Shown: positions 22,670-34,330 of the stretch, piece after piece
Position numbering within the stretch: position 1 is the stretch's first letter
How the letters are laid out: each line of letters begins with the position of its first letter
From: Hyparrhenia diplandra
Taxonomy: Eukaryota > Streptophyta > Magnoliopsida > Poales > Poaceae
Reading direction: 5' to 3'
DNA length: 64,000 bases
Assembly (NCBI GenBank): GCA_015847255.1
Contig: JADLZK010013168.1
Coordinates: 124,001-188,000, forward strand
The notes under the pieces: model-generated
The model's input: the letters and a program-made list of their open reading frames with translations, nothing else
Database searches by the model: none
What the model was told of the DNA's origin: nothing
Position numbers and translations under genes: made by a program

Positions 22670-25112
22670 TATGTGGTAGCAAGGGGATGAGACATATGTG
22701 GCTGCTGCCAAGGCTTCAGCCAGTATGGTGGTGGCATGGAGCGTGGAGCAGCAAGGTGCGGATGGTGTTCTTGATGGTATGAAGTATGCGTTTAGCTTTT
22801 GCTATTTTGTTGGGAAGTGTAGGGGCAGGAGAGGCGTAAGTTGATATCGCCTTGAGAAGAAATTAGTGGTGGCACGGTTGAGGAACTCGGTGTCGTTATC
22901 AACGTAAAACGCTTTGGGAGTGATGTTGAACTGTCGTACGAGTGAAGGCGATGAAATCAATAAGATGGTGATGAACCTCAGATTTGTGGCATAATGGAAA
23001 AGTCCAACGAAAATGAGAATAGTCATCAAGCAGCACATGATAATATTTTAAACCAGAATTGCTTAAAACAGGGGATGTCCAGACATCACATTGAAGTAAC
23101 TCAAAGGTGTAGAAGTAGAACTAATGAATGGGAGCCAGATGTGTTTGTAAGTTGACATGCATGGCAGAGAGACTGCGATTGCTTATTGCAGAAGATGGCA
23201 GGCATGGTCTAAGTGCAGTGGGACACTGATGTCGAAGATGATGAAGCCATAGTGTGGCCGAGGTGGCAAGGTTGTAGGTGGGCGGTGGCATGGGGAGATG
23301 GTGTAGAATTCCTCGCCACTATTGCATTAAAGAATCACACGTCCCGTCTATAGGTCCTTAGTAGAAAATCCGAGAGCGTCGAATTCAATAGAACATGAAT
23401 TGTCACGAGTAAATTGACGTACAAAAAGGAGATTGCACACTAGAGCAGGAGCCACAAGTACATTGTTAAGTTGGAAAGTAGTGTTTTCTACCGATAAGGT
23501 AGAAGTGCCACAACAGGAAATAGGAAGGTTACTGCCATTACCAACACTAATGAAGGAGTCGGACCGAGGGAGGCGGAAGAGCAGTATACCATCCGAGGGC
23601 GACAAGTGTGTAGAGCGCCTATGTTGAGGACCCCAAGGGTTGGAACCCTAGAGCGACGACTGGTTTAGGGCAGCAACAAGTGCCACGACCCTTCCGCCGA
23701 TTGTAATTACTGCCACCACCGCCACTCGGTGCCCGCGTCGGGTGCTTTGGCCACCACCAATGTCACTCAACCAGCCGCCGCTTGTCGGGTATCACAATTA
23801 GGGGTACCCAAAGCACAATAATACAAAAGAAGCTTAATCCTTAAAAAAAATGAACAAACAAGAATCATCAACAAGGAATTCCCCGAGGGTGAACAGGCCT
23901 ATACACACAAACCTACGATTTGCCCAAGGCTGGCTCAACCGACCTGCAAGGACTGTGGTTCGCCCGAGCTTGACTCGGGCCTCGGATAAACTTCCGATTC
24001 ACCTGAGGCCGGCTCGGACAACACCCTCGAAGCCTCCACCTCAGCCAACCAATCCGACAGGGGATCGTGCACATTTAATGCGCCCTGCACACCCACGAAT
24101 CCCATTGTAGGCATAGAGCAATCATAGAGACGACGAGACCGATGTCCAATCCAACTTTTATCACCCATGACGGCGTCATGGGGGTGATTACCAAGCTCTA
24201 TTTCAACCACCGAAATTGTGACGGCATCGATATGCCCGATCATAGCCTCTGCACTTTCAAGGCTCAAGCAGGCATCTACAATTCCAACGAGGCCTCAGAT
24301 CTCTACCTCCCTAGCTCAGAGCAAGCTTCTAAAGCCCCAACCCATCCTCGGCTCTCTACCCAGGTCAAAGCTACAAGGACCAGCGTACCTCCCACGGGAT
24401 AGCCACATCGCCTACGGAAGTGGACATCCTTCTCTACGACACCCAAGGACGTGAAGTACAGAGGCCATTCCTCTACCACATCGCTACATGGGAACGCTAC
24501 AAGGGCTCGGACACACCCTCTCCAATCACGTGGAAAGGCATCAGCGATGGTCTTCATCTTCTGACTGTAGGCGTCAATGGAGAGATCACCCTTGAGTGGA
24601 ATTCGTGACTCAGGAAGACAACACGAGAGGTCTTGTTCACTGGAAGATGCCGGAGATCGTCGTCTATAGTTGACAGGTGGTCTGATACGGTGCCTCGGCC
24701 AGGTCGAGGACATCACACCCGACGGTGCTAAGAAACTAATTGCTGACACATGAGTCCACAGCAGGCCATGTCGCATCAAGGGGGCACGCCTTCTACGAGC
24801 CATTGACGTGCAAGAGGCCAAACTTACCGCAGAGGGAGAGGAAGAATGACGACTAGCTTGTAAAATTAGGACGCTTCAACTTGAGAGTGATCGACACATG
24901 AGATTTCATGGAGATGGTGGCGTAGGGGGGGATGGAGAAGACTGCTAGTGCAGATCCAGAGGAGGCAGAGTCAGAGATGAGGGCAACAGGTGCCGTTGGA
25001 GAGGGTAGGAGCAATCATGGAGACTAGGGTGGGAGGAGGGCGTGACCTAGGTGGTGGCGCAGCAGTGGAAGGAAAGGTGGGTGAGTGGACCTAGCCCAGA
25101 CTCGTGATACCA
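22670..25112 (-). mobile_element. Ty1/copia remnant, truncated and interrupted
   Basis: Minus-strand protein fragments belong to one grass copia family. Gag text is at about 24540-24620 (LKGDLSIDAYSQKMKTIADA). The pre-integrase region is at 23348-23605 (SVGNGSNLPISCCGTSTL, LVAPALVCNLLFVRQFTRDN). Integrase text is at 22802-23038 (FNITPKAFYVDNDTEF). The minus strand reads TGGTATCACGAG at 25101-25112, a tRNA-iMet primer site next to the LTR at 25113. Reverse transcriptase, RNase H and the left LTR are missing, so the left side is truncated near 22670. Confidence 0.8.
23783..24300. mobile_element. LTR-like insertion within the copia remnant
   Basis: A segment starting TGTCGGGTATCACAATTAGG interrupts the copia protein order between the pre-integrase and gag fragments. 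That opening is typical of a class of grass LTRs. The right boundary and target duplication could not be fixed; the end given is approximate. Confidence 0.45.
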
Positions 25113-25550
25113 TGTAAAAGTATAGGAATCACACAGCACGCCCAACGCAGGGGGGTTGTTGAATATATATAGCACCTGATGGATACTATCCTAATATACA
25201 TGATCCTGATGGATACTTTCCTAATACAAGCAGGCCTAATAGCTTTCCTAGACATTACAATGAGAAACCTTGACTGTTGTAGCAATAAGTCTACTTGACT
25301 GTTAGGAAGTTGCTATGGCTAGTAGCTTTCCTAGAGATTACGAAGAGAGACCTCGACTGCCTTGCAGCCAGTAATGACCTTGATTGCGTAGCAGTCCTCT
25401 GCAATTGCTTGCAAGCAGTAGTAATTGGTCCCTTCCTAGTAGAAGCAAGCCCAACGCGACCAGGACGTGAAGCAATCCCCAGCGAAGACGCAACGGTGCG
25501 CACCACCCGAGTTCTGTACGTATGGCACATCTGTTTACCTTACTCCAGCG
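25113..25550 (-). repeat. 5' LTR of the copia remnant
   Basis: It begins TGTAAAAGTATAGGAATC directly beside the primer site. It contains internal short repeats ('GATGGATACT' at about 25180 and 25211; 'TAGCTTTCCTAGA' at about 25240 and 25322). The outer end is not marked by a clear CA plus duplication, so it is approximate. Confidence 0.6.
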
Positions 25551-25902
25551 TTTCAAAATTGAAGTGTTTTTTTTTTCTGTGGTACAATTTACAAAACACG
25601 AAAGAGAAACAGAGCGGACACTGCATCAACCATCCATACCCAAAATACCATACCGGACCTCAAGAACATGCAAATGAATACAATGGGTTACGTAGCACAA
25701 AACTCTGAATAAAATAAACGAATTTGACAATTCCTGCAAGTGTCACTTCAAAACGCCCACACAGTTCGCTTATTATGTCCTAGATTTGTGTGGTAACCCC
25801 CTGTCATGTATGTATGCAAACTGGCAATATATCCATGGATGGTATAGCAATCTTGTATATGTACAGATGATGTTTCTGACAAGAGCACGGTGATGCAAAG
25901 AG
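25551..25902. other. Short intergenic region, 3' flank of LIP5
   Basis: AT-rich DNA with no gene on either strand. It probably contains the 3' UTR of the minus-strand LIP5 gene that ends at 25903. Confidence 0.5.
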
Positions 25903-28900
25903 CTAATGAGGTTCAGCAGAAGGGTTTGTCAGAAGATCCAGTGCACGTTTCAGGTGATCCACAGCAACAGATACGTCGTCGAATGCAAGAGCACCAACAG
26001 CAAATCTGGCTGCCTTGTGAGCCTCAGCAATCTTCTCAACTTCAGGCTGGTAACTGCTATCATATTTATACTGGCTAGCTGGTGGCGCAGCTAGAGGAGT
26101 AACTTGAGGTGAAGACTCAGCAGCTGAGTGGTAGTGTGTTGGGGCGGAGGAATTAGAGGCAGGATTGTATGATGTAGCTGCAGGGCCATCACTTGCAGGA
26201 TAAAATGAAGATTGATGCGTCGGGACAGAAGGTGCCGTGCTATCATGGAAACTTGATATGACTGGAAATTAGGGTAGTTGTATGGAGCAGCTGGGGCTTC
26301 AGTGGAGTAGTAGTTTTTGAGAGGTGTGCTGAGGGTCAATTGTGTAGGGTGGGGGTTGGTATGCCTGAGTGTAAGCCGAAACATCTGGTTTATCATTGCT
26401 GTGAGGATTGTAGCCATCACTGGAAGGGTGATCTGTCCTGGTGTAAGGAGGTGGGGAATAATTGGAAGGTGGTTTGTGGACCTCATTGGTTGGGTAATCT
26501 GTGCTTGTGTATGAGGGAGATGAATAATTAGGGGATGGTTTGTGAAAATCAGAAGAAGGGTAATCTGTTGCCTGGTACGAGGGAGAGGAATAAGATTGTG
26601 ATGGAGAAGGATGCTGGGATTGTGAGGGTGGTGGGGGTGAATAGGGTAACTGGGTAGAGGGATGATCATTGAACTCTGTACTTTGGCGAGGACATTATTT
26701 CCTGGCTGCACAGCAGAAAAGCTATCCCGCCTACTAAAATCCTGTGCAGAAAATGATATATAAAAAGATTAAAAGCTGCTTTGTTCAACGAAGCAATGTA
26801 AAAAATATTGCAAATCACAAGTACTGAAGAGAAACTCGGAAATAACCATGTTGACAGGTCGAGGTGATGGTTCACTGCCCTGGTGTACACTGCTGAAGGA
26901 AGGACTTTGCCCCATATCCTGTTTACAATACCAAACAATACAAAAGTTGAGAACCAGTGAATGCCAAAATCGGCACAAAATACTGAAGCATAATCAGTGT
27001 TTACTATGCAGTTTAAGATCTTTCAAGCCTAATTAAATGATATATGGAAGCATTGAGGAAAGGTTGGAGGAAATCCTGACTGAATGTAAGTTACAACTAC
27101 AGTTAAATAAACAAAAACATTCCTGCCTTGTGTCCGTTCATTTGGAACAGGTAAAGTAAAGCAACAGAACTCTCCAGAATCTATGCTTACTTGAATTAAG
27201 AGTGCTAACAATACACATTTAGGCCTTGTTTGGATGTATTCGGTTTGGCATCAATCCACATGTGTTGGGGTGGATTAGCTAATTCCTTGGAGATATTCCA
27301 CTCCCTAAGGTCTCTCTAGACCATCTCATCCCCAAAGTCGGTTTAGGGTCGACCTCTACCTCTCTTTACATTATCGACATGCTTGAGAACCGCTCACGAG
27401 GGCGCCACCTGCGCCAAAGTGCGTAATGGAGTTCTAAAGCCGGTCGATAATGTAAAGAGAGGTAGAGTTCGACCTAACCCGACTTGGGACGAGACGGTCA
27501 AGAGAGACCTTAAGGAGTGGAATATCTCCAAGGAATTAGCTATGGATAGGAGCACTTGGAGACTAGCAATCAACGTACCGAACCATGACCTTTGTTTCTT
27601 TCTCTGTTTACCCCTAACACTACCTTCTGTATTATGCCCTTTTGTGTTTCTCTTATCCTTGTTTCCCGTGGGTTTCATCTCTAGCAGTCTAGCCTACCCC
27701 AACTAGCTTGGGACAAAAAGGCTATATTGTTGTTGTTGACTTCTTGTTCTAATCCACCCCAACACATGTGGATTGATGTCAAACCGAATACATCCAAACA
27801 AGGGCTTAAGGAAATTGAATTGTATGTTGGATGGGTAACACATTTAATATGCAGTCACTGATAAACAGAAGCAATCTAACAAGATTTGAGTAACCTATGA
27901 GAAGGAACATTAGGATAGTCTTAGTAACATTGAAACAAATTATATAGAAAGAGGCAATTTCACACTAGCTAAGAGTGAGAGCATGGCGATAGTCATTCAG
28001 AAACCATGGTGATAGTCATTCAGAAACCACTGCTAGTGAGCCAGGATAGTTACTTGAGAAATGGTAGTGGTATTGACAGGTGCTTCATCTTTATCCCCAC
28101 CAGGTGGTCCAGCTTCAGGCTTCCGGCCTTCTTTGAGAGCTTTTCTTATTTCAGCAGCTTTCCAGATGGCATATTTCTGTTTTTGCTCAATCTGCTCAAA
28201 GCAAAAGAAAAGTAGTACAGATATGTTCATTGAACCTTTCCGTATAGGTCAAGGAGCATTAAGATTATTTAGTAATAATGCATTAGTAGGCAATAACACA
28301 ATAAACTTACATCGGGTTGAAGTTCGCCAAACTGGTTAAGAATCTCAAAGAAGATGCTTGCAGCATAGAAGGTTTTAGCAGTGTTTCTGCAAGATTAATT
28401 GGGCATGCATTAGTAAGACTTTGAACCAGAATGATTGAAGAAGAATGGGAATTTCACGAGGTGTGATACATGTCAGCCCGTCCAGCACGGTCCTGTTTAT
28501 CTGCTTTGGCAAAGACGTTTAATGCAAATCCCTCCAAATGAAGATTGTCATCAGGCCCCAAAGTCAACGACTTCTTGTCCTGGAGGATGAGAAAACATAT
28601 TTAGACTAAGCGATGAAATGAAAAACATATGAATTTGCCCGGCATATCAAAACTAGTTGCATGGTACATGTTACATTTGTGCTATTGGTGCATGTTTAAT
28701 GTCATAGTAACACCACATATAAGGCTGTATTCATACAATCAATTATTACAGCAACTGCAAAAAGGTCAATCAGCATCTAGCCATAAAAAATAGTAGAATT
28801 ACAAATATGCTGGTCCTTGCCAATCAGCGTCAAATTGAAATCAGTGTTTCTTCCATCATAAAAGCAAAGGTCATCCGAATAAGCTCATATTGTTTTCTTA

Positions 28901-30185
28901 GGTATTGGCATATTGTCAAATGTCAATAACCCAAATATATGGTCATCAATCCAACCCACACATCCATAACTTTTTACGGCTGCTAGACCTCATGTATGAG
29001 TAAAATACTAAGCAAAGACATAAACATATCGGTCTCACTAAACCAACTAAAAAGGCAAGACGCCAGCATTCCAATTTGGGACAGTAAGAGATTGATTCGA
29101 TCTAGTGCTGGCGTGAAATATGATTGTATAAGGTCCTGTTTGGTTCAATGTAGATAGTAACTATCTGATAATAACTGTCTCTTTTGAATCCAAACATGTG
29201 TAGATAGTAGATTAGATAATTGTTAGCTGGACCTCTGGATAGCAACCATACCACTATCTAGACCAAATCAGATAATGAGTTATTATCAAGCTAACTATTA
29301 TCAAATAGCGAATTCAAATAGGGCCTAAGATAAACAATGAAGGTTATTTGTGGTTTTAACTTGTTTTTTAGTATCAAAAACTACAACTTCTAGATTTTTA
29401 CTAAATTTGTAAAGCTCTGGACATGCTTGAATCGTGCCAGATTAACAATGGTGTAATCTGTCTTCACAAATTGTTACACAGCATGATACGGACAAGTCAA
29501 ACTCAGCAATATATAACAAAAATCCTACAACCTGAATGCTAAGCACAAACCCCCACTCTAGTATCCTTGTCACAGTCATTGTTTGGCTCAACATATCCAA
29601 AATGAGCATATAATTCTACACTGATGATTCAACATATATCCGAACAGAACGTACAATTCTATACTGATAATTCAACATATATCAAAAACAGAACCTACAA
29701 ATCCTATATTGATGATGGAACAATCAATCTCTACTGATACCGGTTGCACATAAAGCTCGAAACGTCCAAAATGCTTTTCTGGTTTGCCACCATAAGGGCG
29801 TATATAATATAACAGATAGATCTAAAATGGAAAAAAAAAATAACCACAGAAATTGTTTAATCCAACGGAACAAGAGAGAGGAGACACAGATGTAGGCACG
29901 TGCCTTCTCGAGCTGGTTCATGATGGAGATGAGGAGGGAGTTTGTTGTCTTGGTGCGCTCCTTCTGGGGTATCTTCAGCCCCTTCTCCATCGCGTAGAGC
30001 CGACCTGCCCAAATCCAAATTCGAGTCAAAACCCTAACCCAATAGGATGCGATTAGGAACGAACCCGACGAGGAGAGAGAAGCGCTTCTCACAGTAGTAC
30101 GCCACGAGGGGCTCGTGCTTCTGCAGTTCGTCGGCGCGCTGCAGGTAGGGCAGAAGCCCCTGGCGGGCTCCGACTCGCTCCCCAT
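25903..30185 (-). CDS. LIP5: LIP5/VTA1 homologue, ESCRT-III and VPS4 regulator
   Basis: Inferred exons from the start are 30185-30093, 30004-29904, 28579-28470, 28386-28311, 28191-28054, 26918-26847 and 26741-25903. The N-terminal Vta1 domain reads LLPYLQRADELQKHEPLVAY, YAMEKGLKIPQKERTKTTN and ALNVFAKADKQDRAGRAD. A Tyr/Pro/Ser-rich linker (exon 7) follows, with loosely repeated units ('SPSYTSTDYP', 'PPPYTRTDHP'). The C-terminal Vta1 helix pair is VEKIAEAHKAARFAVGALAF then AVDHLKRALDLLTNPSAEPH. The family activates the VPS4 ATPase that disassembles ESCRT-III on endosomes; Arabidopsis LIP5 acts in multivesicular-body sorting and defence. The start MGSESEPARG is family-like, but GGGG (plus-strand 30157-30160) is one base short. 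Further breaks lie at 26669-26670, 26314-26318 and 26253-26254. Intron 2 uses a GC donor. Confidence 0.88.
27222..27805. mobile_element. Tourist-like element carrying an inverted LINE 3' fragment
   Basis: The ends form inverted repeats of about 57 bp (GGCCTTGTTTGGATGTATTC and its inverse), with TTA duplications at 27219-27221 and 27806-27808, as in Tourist/PIF MITEs. The interior is a second inverted repeat (about 27271-27378 against 27437-27545). Its plus-strand arm encodes 'WNISKELAMDRSTWRLAINV', the C-terminal text of plant LINE reverse transcriptases, running to a TTG-repeat tail at about 27728. It lies in LIP5 intron 5. Confidence 0.85.
29132..29325. mobile_element. Tourist-like MITE in LIP5 intron 2
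   Basis: The ends GGTCCTGTTTGGTTCAATG and TTCAAATAGGGCC are inverted, with TAA on each side (29129-29131, 29326-29328). Length is 194 bp. Confidence 0.8.
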
Positions 30186-32147
30186 CGGAGGCCGGAGACG
30201 CCCAAGCGCGAGCACGGCACGGATTTGGCCGCTGAGAGAGATCCCCGGTGATCGGAGATGGCGGCGGAGTGAGCGGCGGATTGGTTTGATTTGGGTGAGG
30301 AGTCGTTGCAGTAGCAGCTGCTGCTTCGTCGGGGGAAGGAAGGAAAGAAAACAGAGGAGAGCGGAGAAGCTTCCGATCGTGGTGGTGCTTTTGCAGGGGA
30401 GGCACCCCAGCTTGTTACGCGTTTGCAATCGAGTCCTCCCGCTCCTGAAGCTGGCAGCTCTCGGCCGTCCGATTCTTCAGAAATCAGGACGATCGGTAGA
30501 ATAGAACCGCCCCTTTGTGTTAATTGGGTTTGTTGACTGCATCTATGTATGTGTACACGTCATTGCTAGTTAGCGTCCGGGATCTAATAAAAAATACAGT
30601 GCTAAAAACTTGCACTTCTGATTTTGAGTTTGTTTAGTTTCTCGTGCCTAAAATTTAGCTACTAAAATCAATAACTAAACTTCCACCGATGTTTGCTTCT
30701 AGTGACTAAAAGTACATTAAAGCAGTTCAACAAAGATCAAAGTACCCCCAATGAATGTACAATTCGTTGCCACTACATGCCATCACACCATTTAACCTCT
30801 CTATCATCTCACATGATGGGCTAATTTGTTGCCATTCACAATCCAAGAATGGCAATCAGTTAAATATTTCCTTGGTGGACTAATAGGACTAAAGTGTTTA
30901 GTCGGTTTGTTTGGAACTTTAGTTCCCCAAAGTGATTAAACTTTAGAATATGGGATTCAAACAAACCTTTATATATGAATTAGACATAGTTAGAATTTTC
31001 TTTAAAATAAGTTAATAGTGATTGCTTCTTAGACGAAGTCAATAGTGCAACGCCATGTTCATTTAAACTTATCACCCCAACTTATAGAGTACAATATTTT
31101 ACATATTTTTCTCACAACAAAATAATATTAGTCAGCTCATCGGTTTCACACAATAGTTTTATTGTTCCTTTTTCAAGGTCTTGTTTCCTACACTATCCAT
31201 TTTTCATTTTTATTTATTTTTATCCTCTATGATTTAATCTCATCATCTCTATTAATCATTTTACTCAGAGTACGTTGTTCTCATTTTTGTCATTCTACTT
31301 ATACATACGGTACCACTTATATATTTTGAGTTTTGGTATCTTCTTGCCTCATAATTTAGGGGCAAATCTTAGATTAGGCTAAGGTGATCGTAGAGCCTTG
31401 CCGAAATGTATAATTCTATTGAATGTGTAGCCATTAGCTATTGTTAATGATATTTAAACCTTAGTTAGTTCCTCCTGATATTTGCTCAAGTGTCAGCATA
31501 GCTCATAACCCTTGAACTATAGCTCACTCGTATCATTGTTGTGCCTTGCAAAATGGGTGTGGTCTGATTTGAGGACTAGGGTCTCTAGCCCCTTACCCTA
31601 TATGAAGTTAACGATGGAGCCCCTCGAAACACCCCCCAGGGCTTGTTCGGAACGGGAAAAAAAAAAGAAAAGAAAGAACTTCATAGAAACACAAGAAAGT
31701 GGTAGTAATTACGGAAAGAAAAGGAAAACATTGGAAGAAGATAAAAGAGATGTTTTTGGGTAGCATAAATCCATAACATAGGAATAAAAGATATACAAAT
31801 GATAAACTATAATGTTATAGCATCTCCTAAAAGGTAGATCAAGATGCATTAGTTCTGTAATTACTTGTGGCATTTTACGGTCCTCGAACACCCTATAGCT
31901 CTAGTGCTATCTCATTTATTCTAGTGTTCCACCTATCAATATGGTTAGCAATGAGTGCGAGTAACTGTGGGAAAGTTTCCAATGAGCTCATAGCTCATTT
32001 TTAGATTTCTTGATAGTCTTCTTTTTTTCAAATGATGAGAGAGAAGATGATTCATCGAGATTGAGTTCCCTAAACGTTTCCTGCATTCTCCATCCAATGC
32101 GAATGAAGCCTACAAAGTGGGACATCCCAAATTAAGAATGTTCACTA
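30186..32147. other. Gene-poor region upstream of LIP5
   Basis: The first 300 bp hold the GC-rich 5' leader and promoter of LIP5. Further on the DNA is AT-rich. A degraded MITE-like segment is suggested between about 30630 (GAGTTTGTTTAGTTTC) and 30965 (GGGATTCAAACAAACC), with loosely inverted ends. No gene is recognised. Confidence 0.4.
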
Positions 32148-32571
32148 TCTCCGTCCAAAAATACAGTTCTTTTTTTTTTAAAAAGTCAACTACTTTAAAT
32201 TTTAACTAACCTTATATATTAAGGGCTTGTTTGGTTCATGGGGGGAGACTAGGGACTAAATGAGATTAAAAATTAGTCTCTACAGTCCCAAGAGTCTATT
32301 GAAATATGGATTAATTGGGACTAAAAATTAGTCCTTAGTCTTTTTATATTTGGTATAATTTAAGGACTAAATGAGGACTAAAATTAGTCCATAGTCATGG
32401 GAACCAAACATGCCCTAACATCATTAGATATAATATATTTTTATAATAAATTTATTTGGAGACATAAATATAAATCTATTTGGTATAAATTTAGTTAAAC
32501 TTGAGGCAGGTTGACTATTGAGCATCCCATAATAGCATCCTATAATTGTACTCTTTTTTACGGACGGGGAG
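32148..32571. mobile_element. Stowaway-like MITE split by a Tourist insertion
   Basis: Ends TCTCCGTCCAAAAATACAGT and TTTTTTACGGACGGGGAG are inverted and flanked by TA (32146-32147, 32572-32573). Without the 193-bp insert and one TAA the element would be about 228 bp. Confidence 0.8.
32223..32415. mobile_element. Tourist-like MITE nested in a Stowaway
   Basis: Ends GGGCTTGTTTGGTTCATGG and CATGGGAACCAAACATGCCC are inverted, with TAA duplications at 32220-32222 and 32416-32418. The interior repeats 'GGACTAAA..TTAGTCC' motifs. Confidence 0.9.
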
Positions 32572-32573
32572 TA

Positions 32574-33299
32574 CTAGATACAATTAAAAATATGGAAAAG
32601 TCACATTATATAGGTGGAAAACTATACCTTTGAGCTCGGTCTTGTTAACAAGACGCGCCTTTTTCGTATGAAAAACACGATCGCAAAAGTTTATCCCGAT
32701 CACGAAAACCAAAAGCTGGAACAGTCTACGTTTTTCTTAAGAAGAAGAAGATGGGCTGTGCCTGTGCGCCCGGTAGGTGCACGGAGCAGGTTTATCCGTC
32801 TCAATTTTGGGCCTTGGGCCCATTCGTTTCCGAGCTGAGACTGAGAGAGACCGAGAAGTGCGCTAATGACGAAACGAATGACTGTCATGCTGTGCTAATC
32901 TTCATACACGCCTACACTGACCTCTGCTTTATACTACACGCCACCGCCGACCGCCGCCTCTCTTGGTGCAGAGAAGAAACCAAACCCACGGTCGAAGCAA
33001 AGGCGCGCCAACCCAGTGCCAGGATAGGAGCAGCCGATCGGGCAGATACGGAGCGTGGTTGCAGCATGCAGGGGCAGGCGACGTCGCGGCGTCCCCACCC
33101 GTCCGTCTCCGGCCGGCCCTGCAAGATATGACGGACGCAACGCAAGCCGACGTGCAGAGGCTGCCAAGCAAAAAGGCAGCTCAGCCCAGCCCTGGCAAGG
33201 CAAAGGACGCGCGCCGTGCGTGTCGTTGGCATCGGACACGCCAGGTGCACAGCTCACTACTCCTACGACGAAGGACGGCTCTCTCCTCTCTTCTCCTGC
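32574..33299. other. Intergenic DNA, no gene recognised
   Basis: GC content rises across this stretch, and open frames occur on both strands by base composition. None resembles a known protein. Confidence 0.4.
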
Positions 33300-33302
33300 T
33301 AA

Positions 33303-34327
33303 GGCTGTCTCCAACAATAGACCTAAAAAAAGAACACCCATATGAGGCATTGAGTCACAAACAGGAGAAGCACGAGAGAATGCAAAAGTCCCCGTCTCCA
33401 ACAGACGGAACCAATACTACTCCATCGCCAGCCCTATCCCAATCTCCGGCGAGCCCCATCCCAATCTCCGGCGACGGTCCCGGCTGCGACCCACCGTGGA
33501 TCCACCTCGATGCGCACGGGCGCAGCTCTCGCGGCGGCGGTGGCACATGGAGCTCCTCCGTCTTCGTCTTCGCCGCGGCGGCGGCGCACGGAGCGCGGCC
33601 ATCTTCCACGCAGCCGGCCACCGAGCTGCGAGGTCCGACGCGAGATCCGACGAGACCCGTGGCACCATCGCTCCTAGCCCACCGGCGGCGCACTCCTCAA
33701 AGGCCCCATGGTGGTGTACTCGTGCTCGCCTGGACGTTCAACCGCGAGCTCGTCCGAATCGATGGCCATGAGGTCGGGTTCGCCGCGCCGCTCCTGCGTC
33801 GCCCCGCTGCGGACCCGCCTGGCCACCGCGTCGCCGCTTTCTAGCCCACCACTGCGGCCCTCCCGGATCCAGCGGGTGAAGCAAGCTAGGCCGTGCACCT
33901 CCCCACCGCCGCCCCTGCGCCTCCCCATCGCCGCCGGAGCACAGCGCCGCTGCCCCTGTGCCTCCGACCGCCGCCAGAGCACTCCGCCGCCGCCTGCGCC
34001 TCCCCACCGCCGCCGCCCTGCCGCACCACCGATGAAGCCGCCAGAGCACTCCGGCACCCCCGGGTCCGCGTGCGTGCTCTCGGCCGGGCACATGCTCCGG
34101 GGGCGCGCGAGCACCGCCCTGCCGCGGAGGTCTGCGCGAGCGGGAGTTGAGTGGGCCACCACCCCGGACGATGCGTTGCGAGGAGAGAGGAGATGCAGTT
34201 GTGCGTCTCCGTTGGGCTGCGCGCAAAAATGCATTGGGCGTATGAGTAATCTGTTGGAGGACGTTTTGGAGAAAAAAGACTGTTCCTGGCATTTTTTTTG
34301 GGTTTGGGTCTCCTGTTGGAGACAGTC
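33303..34327. mobile_element. PIF/Harbinger-like non-autonomous element, GC-rich
   Basis: Terminal inverted repeats GGCTGTCTCCAACA (33303-33316) and TGTTGGAGACAGTC (34314-34327) differ at one position, with TAA on both sides (33300-33302, 34328-34330). The 1025-bp body is very GC-rich, with long open frames on both strands. These are Pro/Ala/Arg-rich and match no transposase, so I treat them as compositional. Confidence 0.75.
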
Positions 34328-34330
34328 TAA

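Noticed and set aside
26317..26531. Plus-strand frames opposite LIP5 exon 7
   Set aside because: Shadows of the Tyr/Pro-rich coding repeats on the minus strand.
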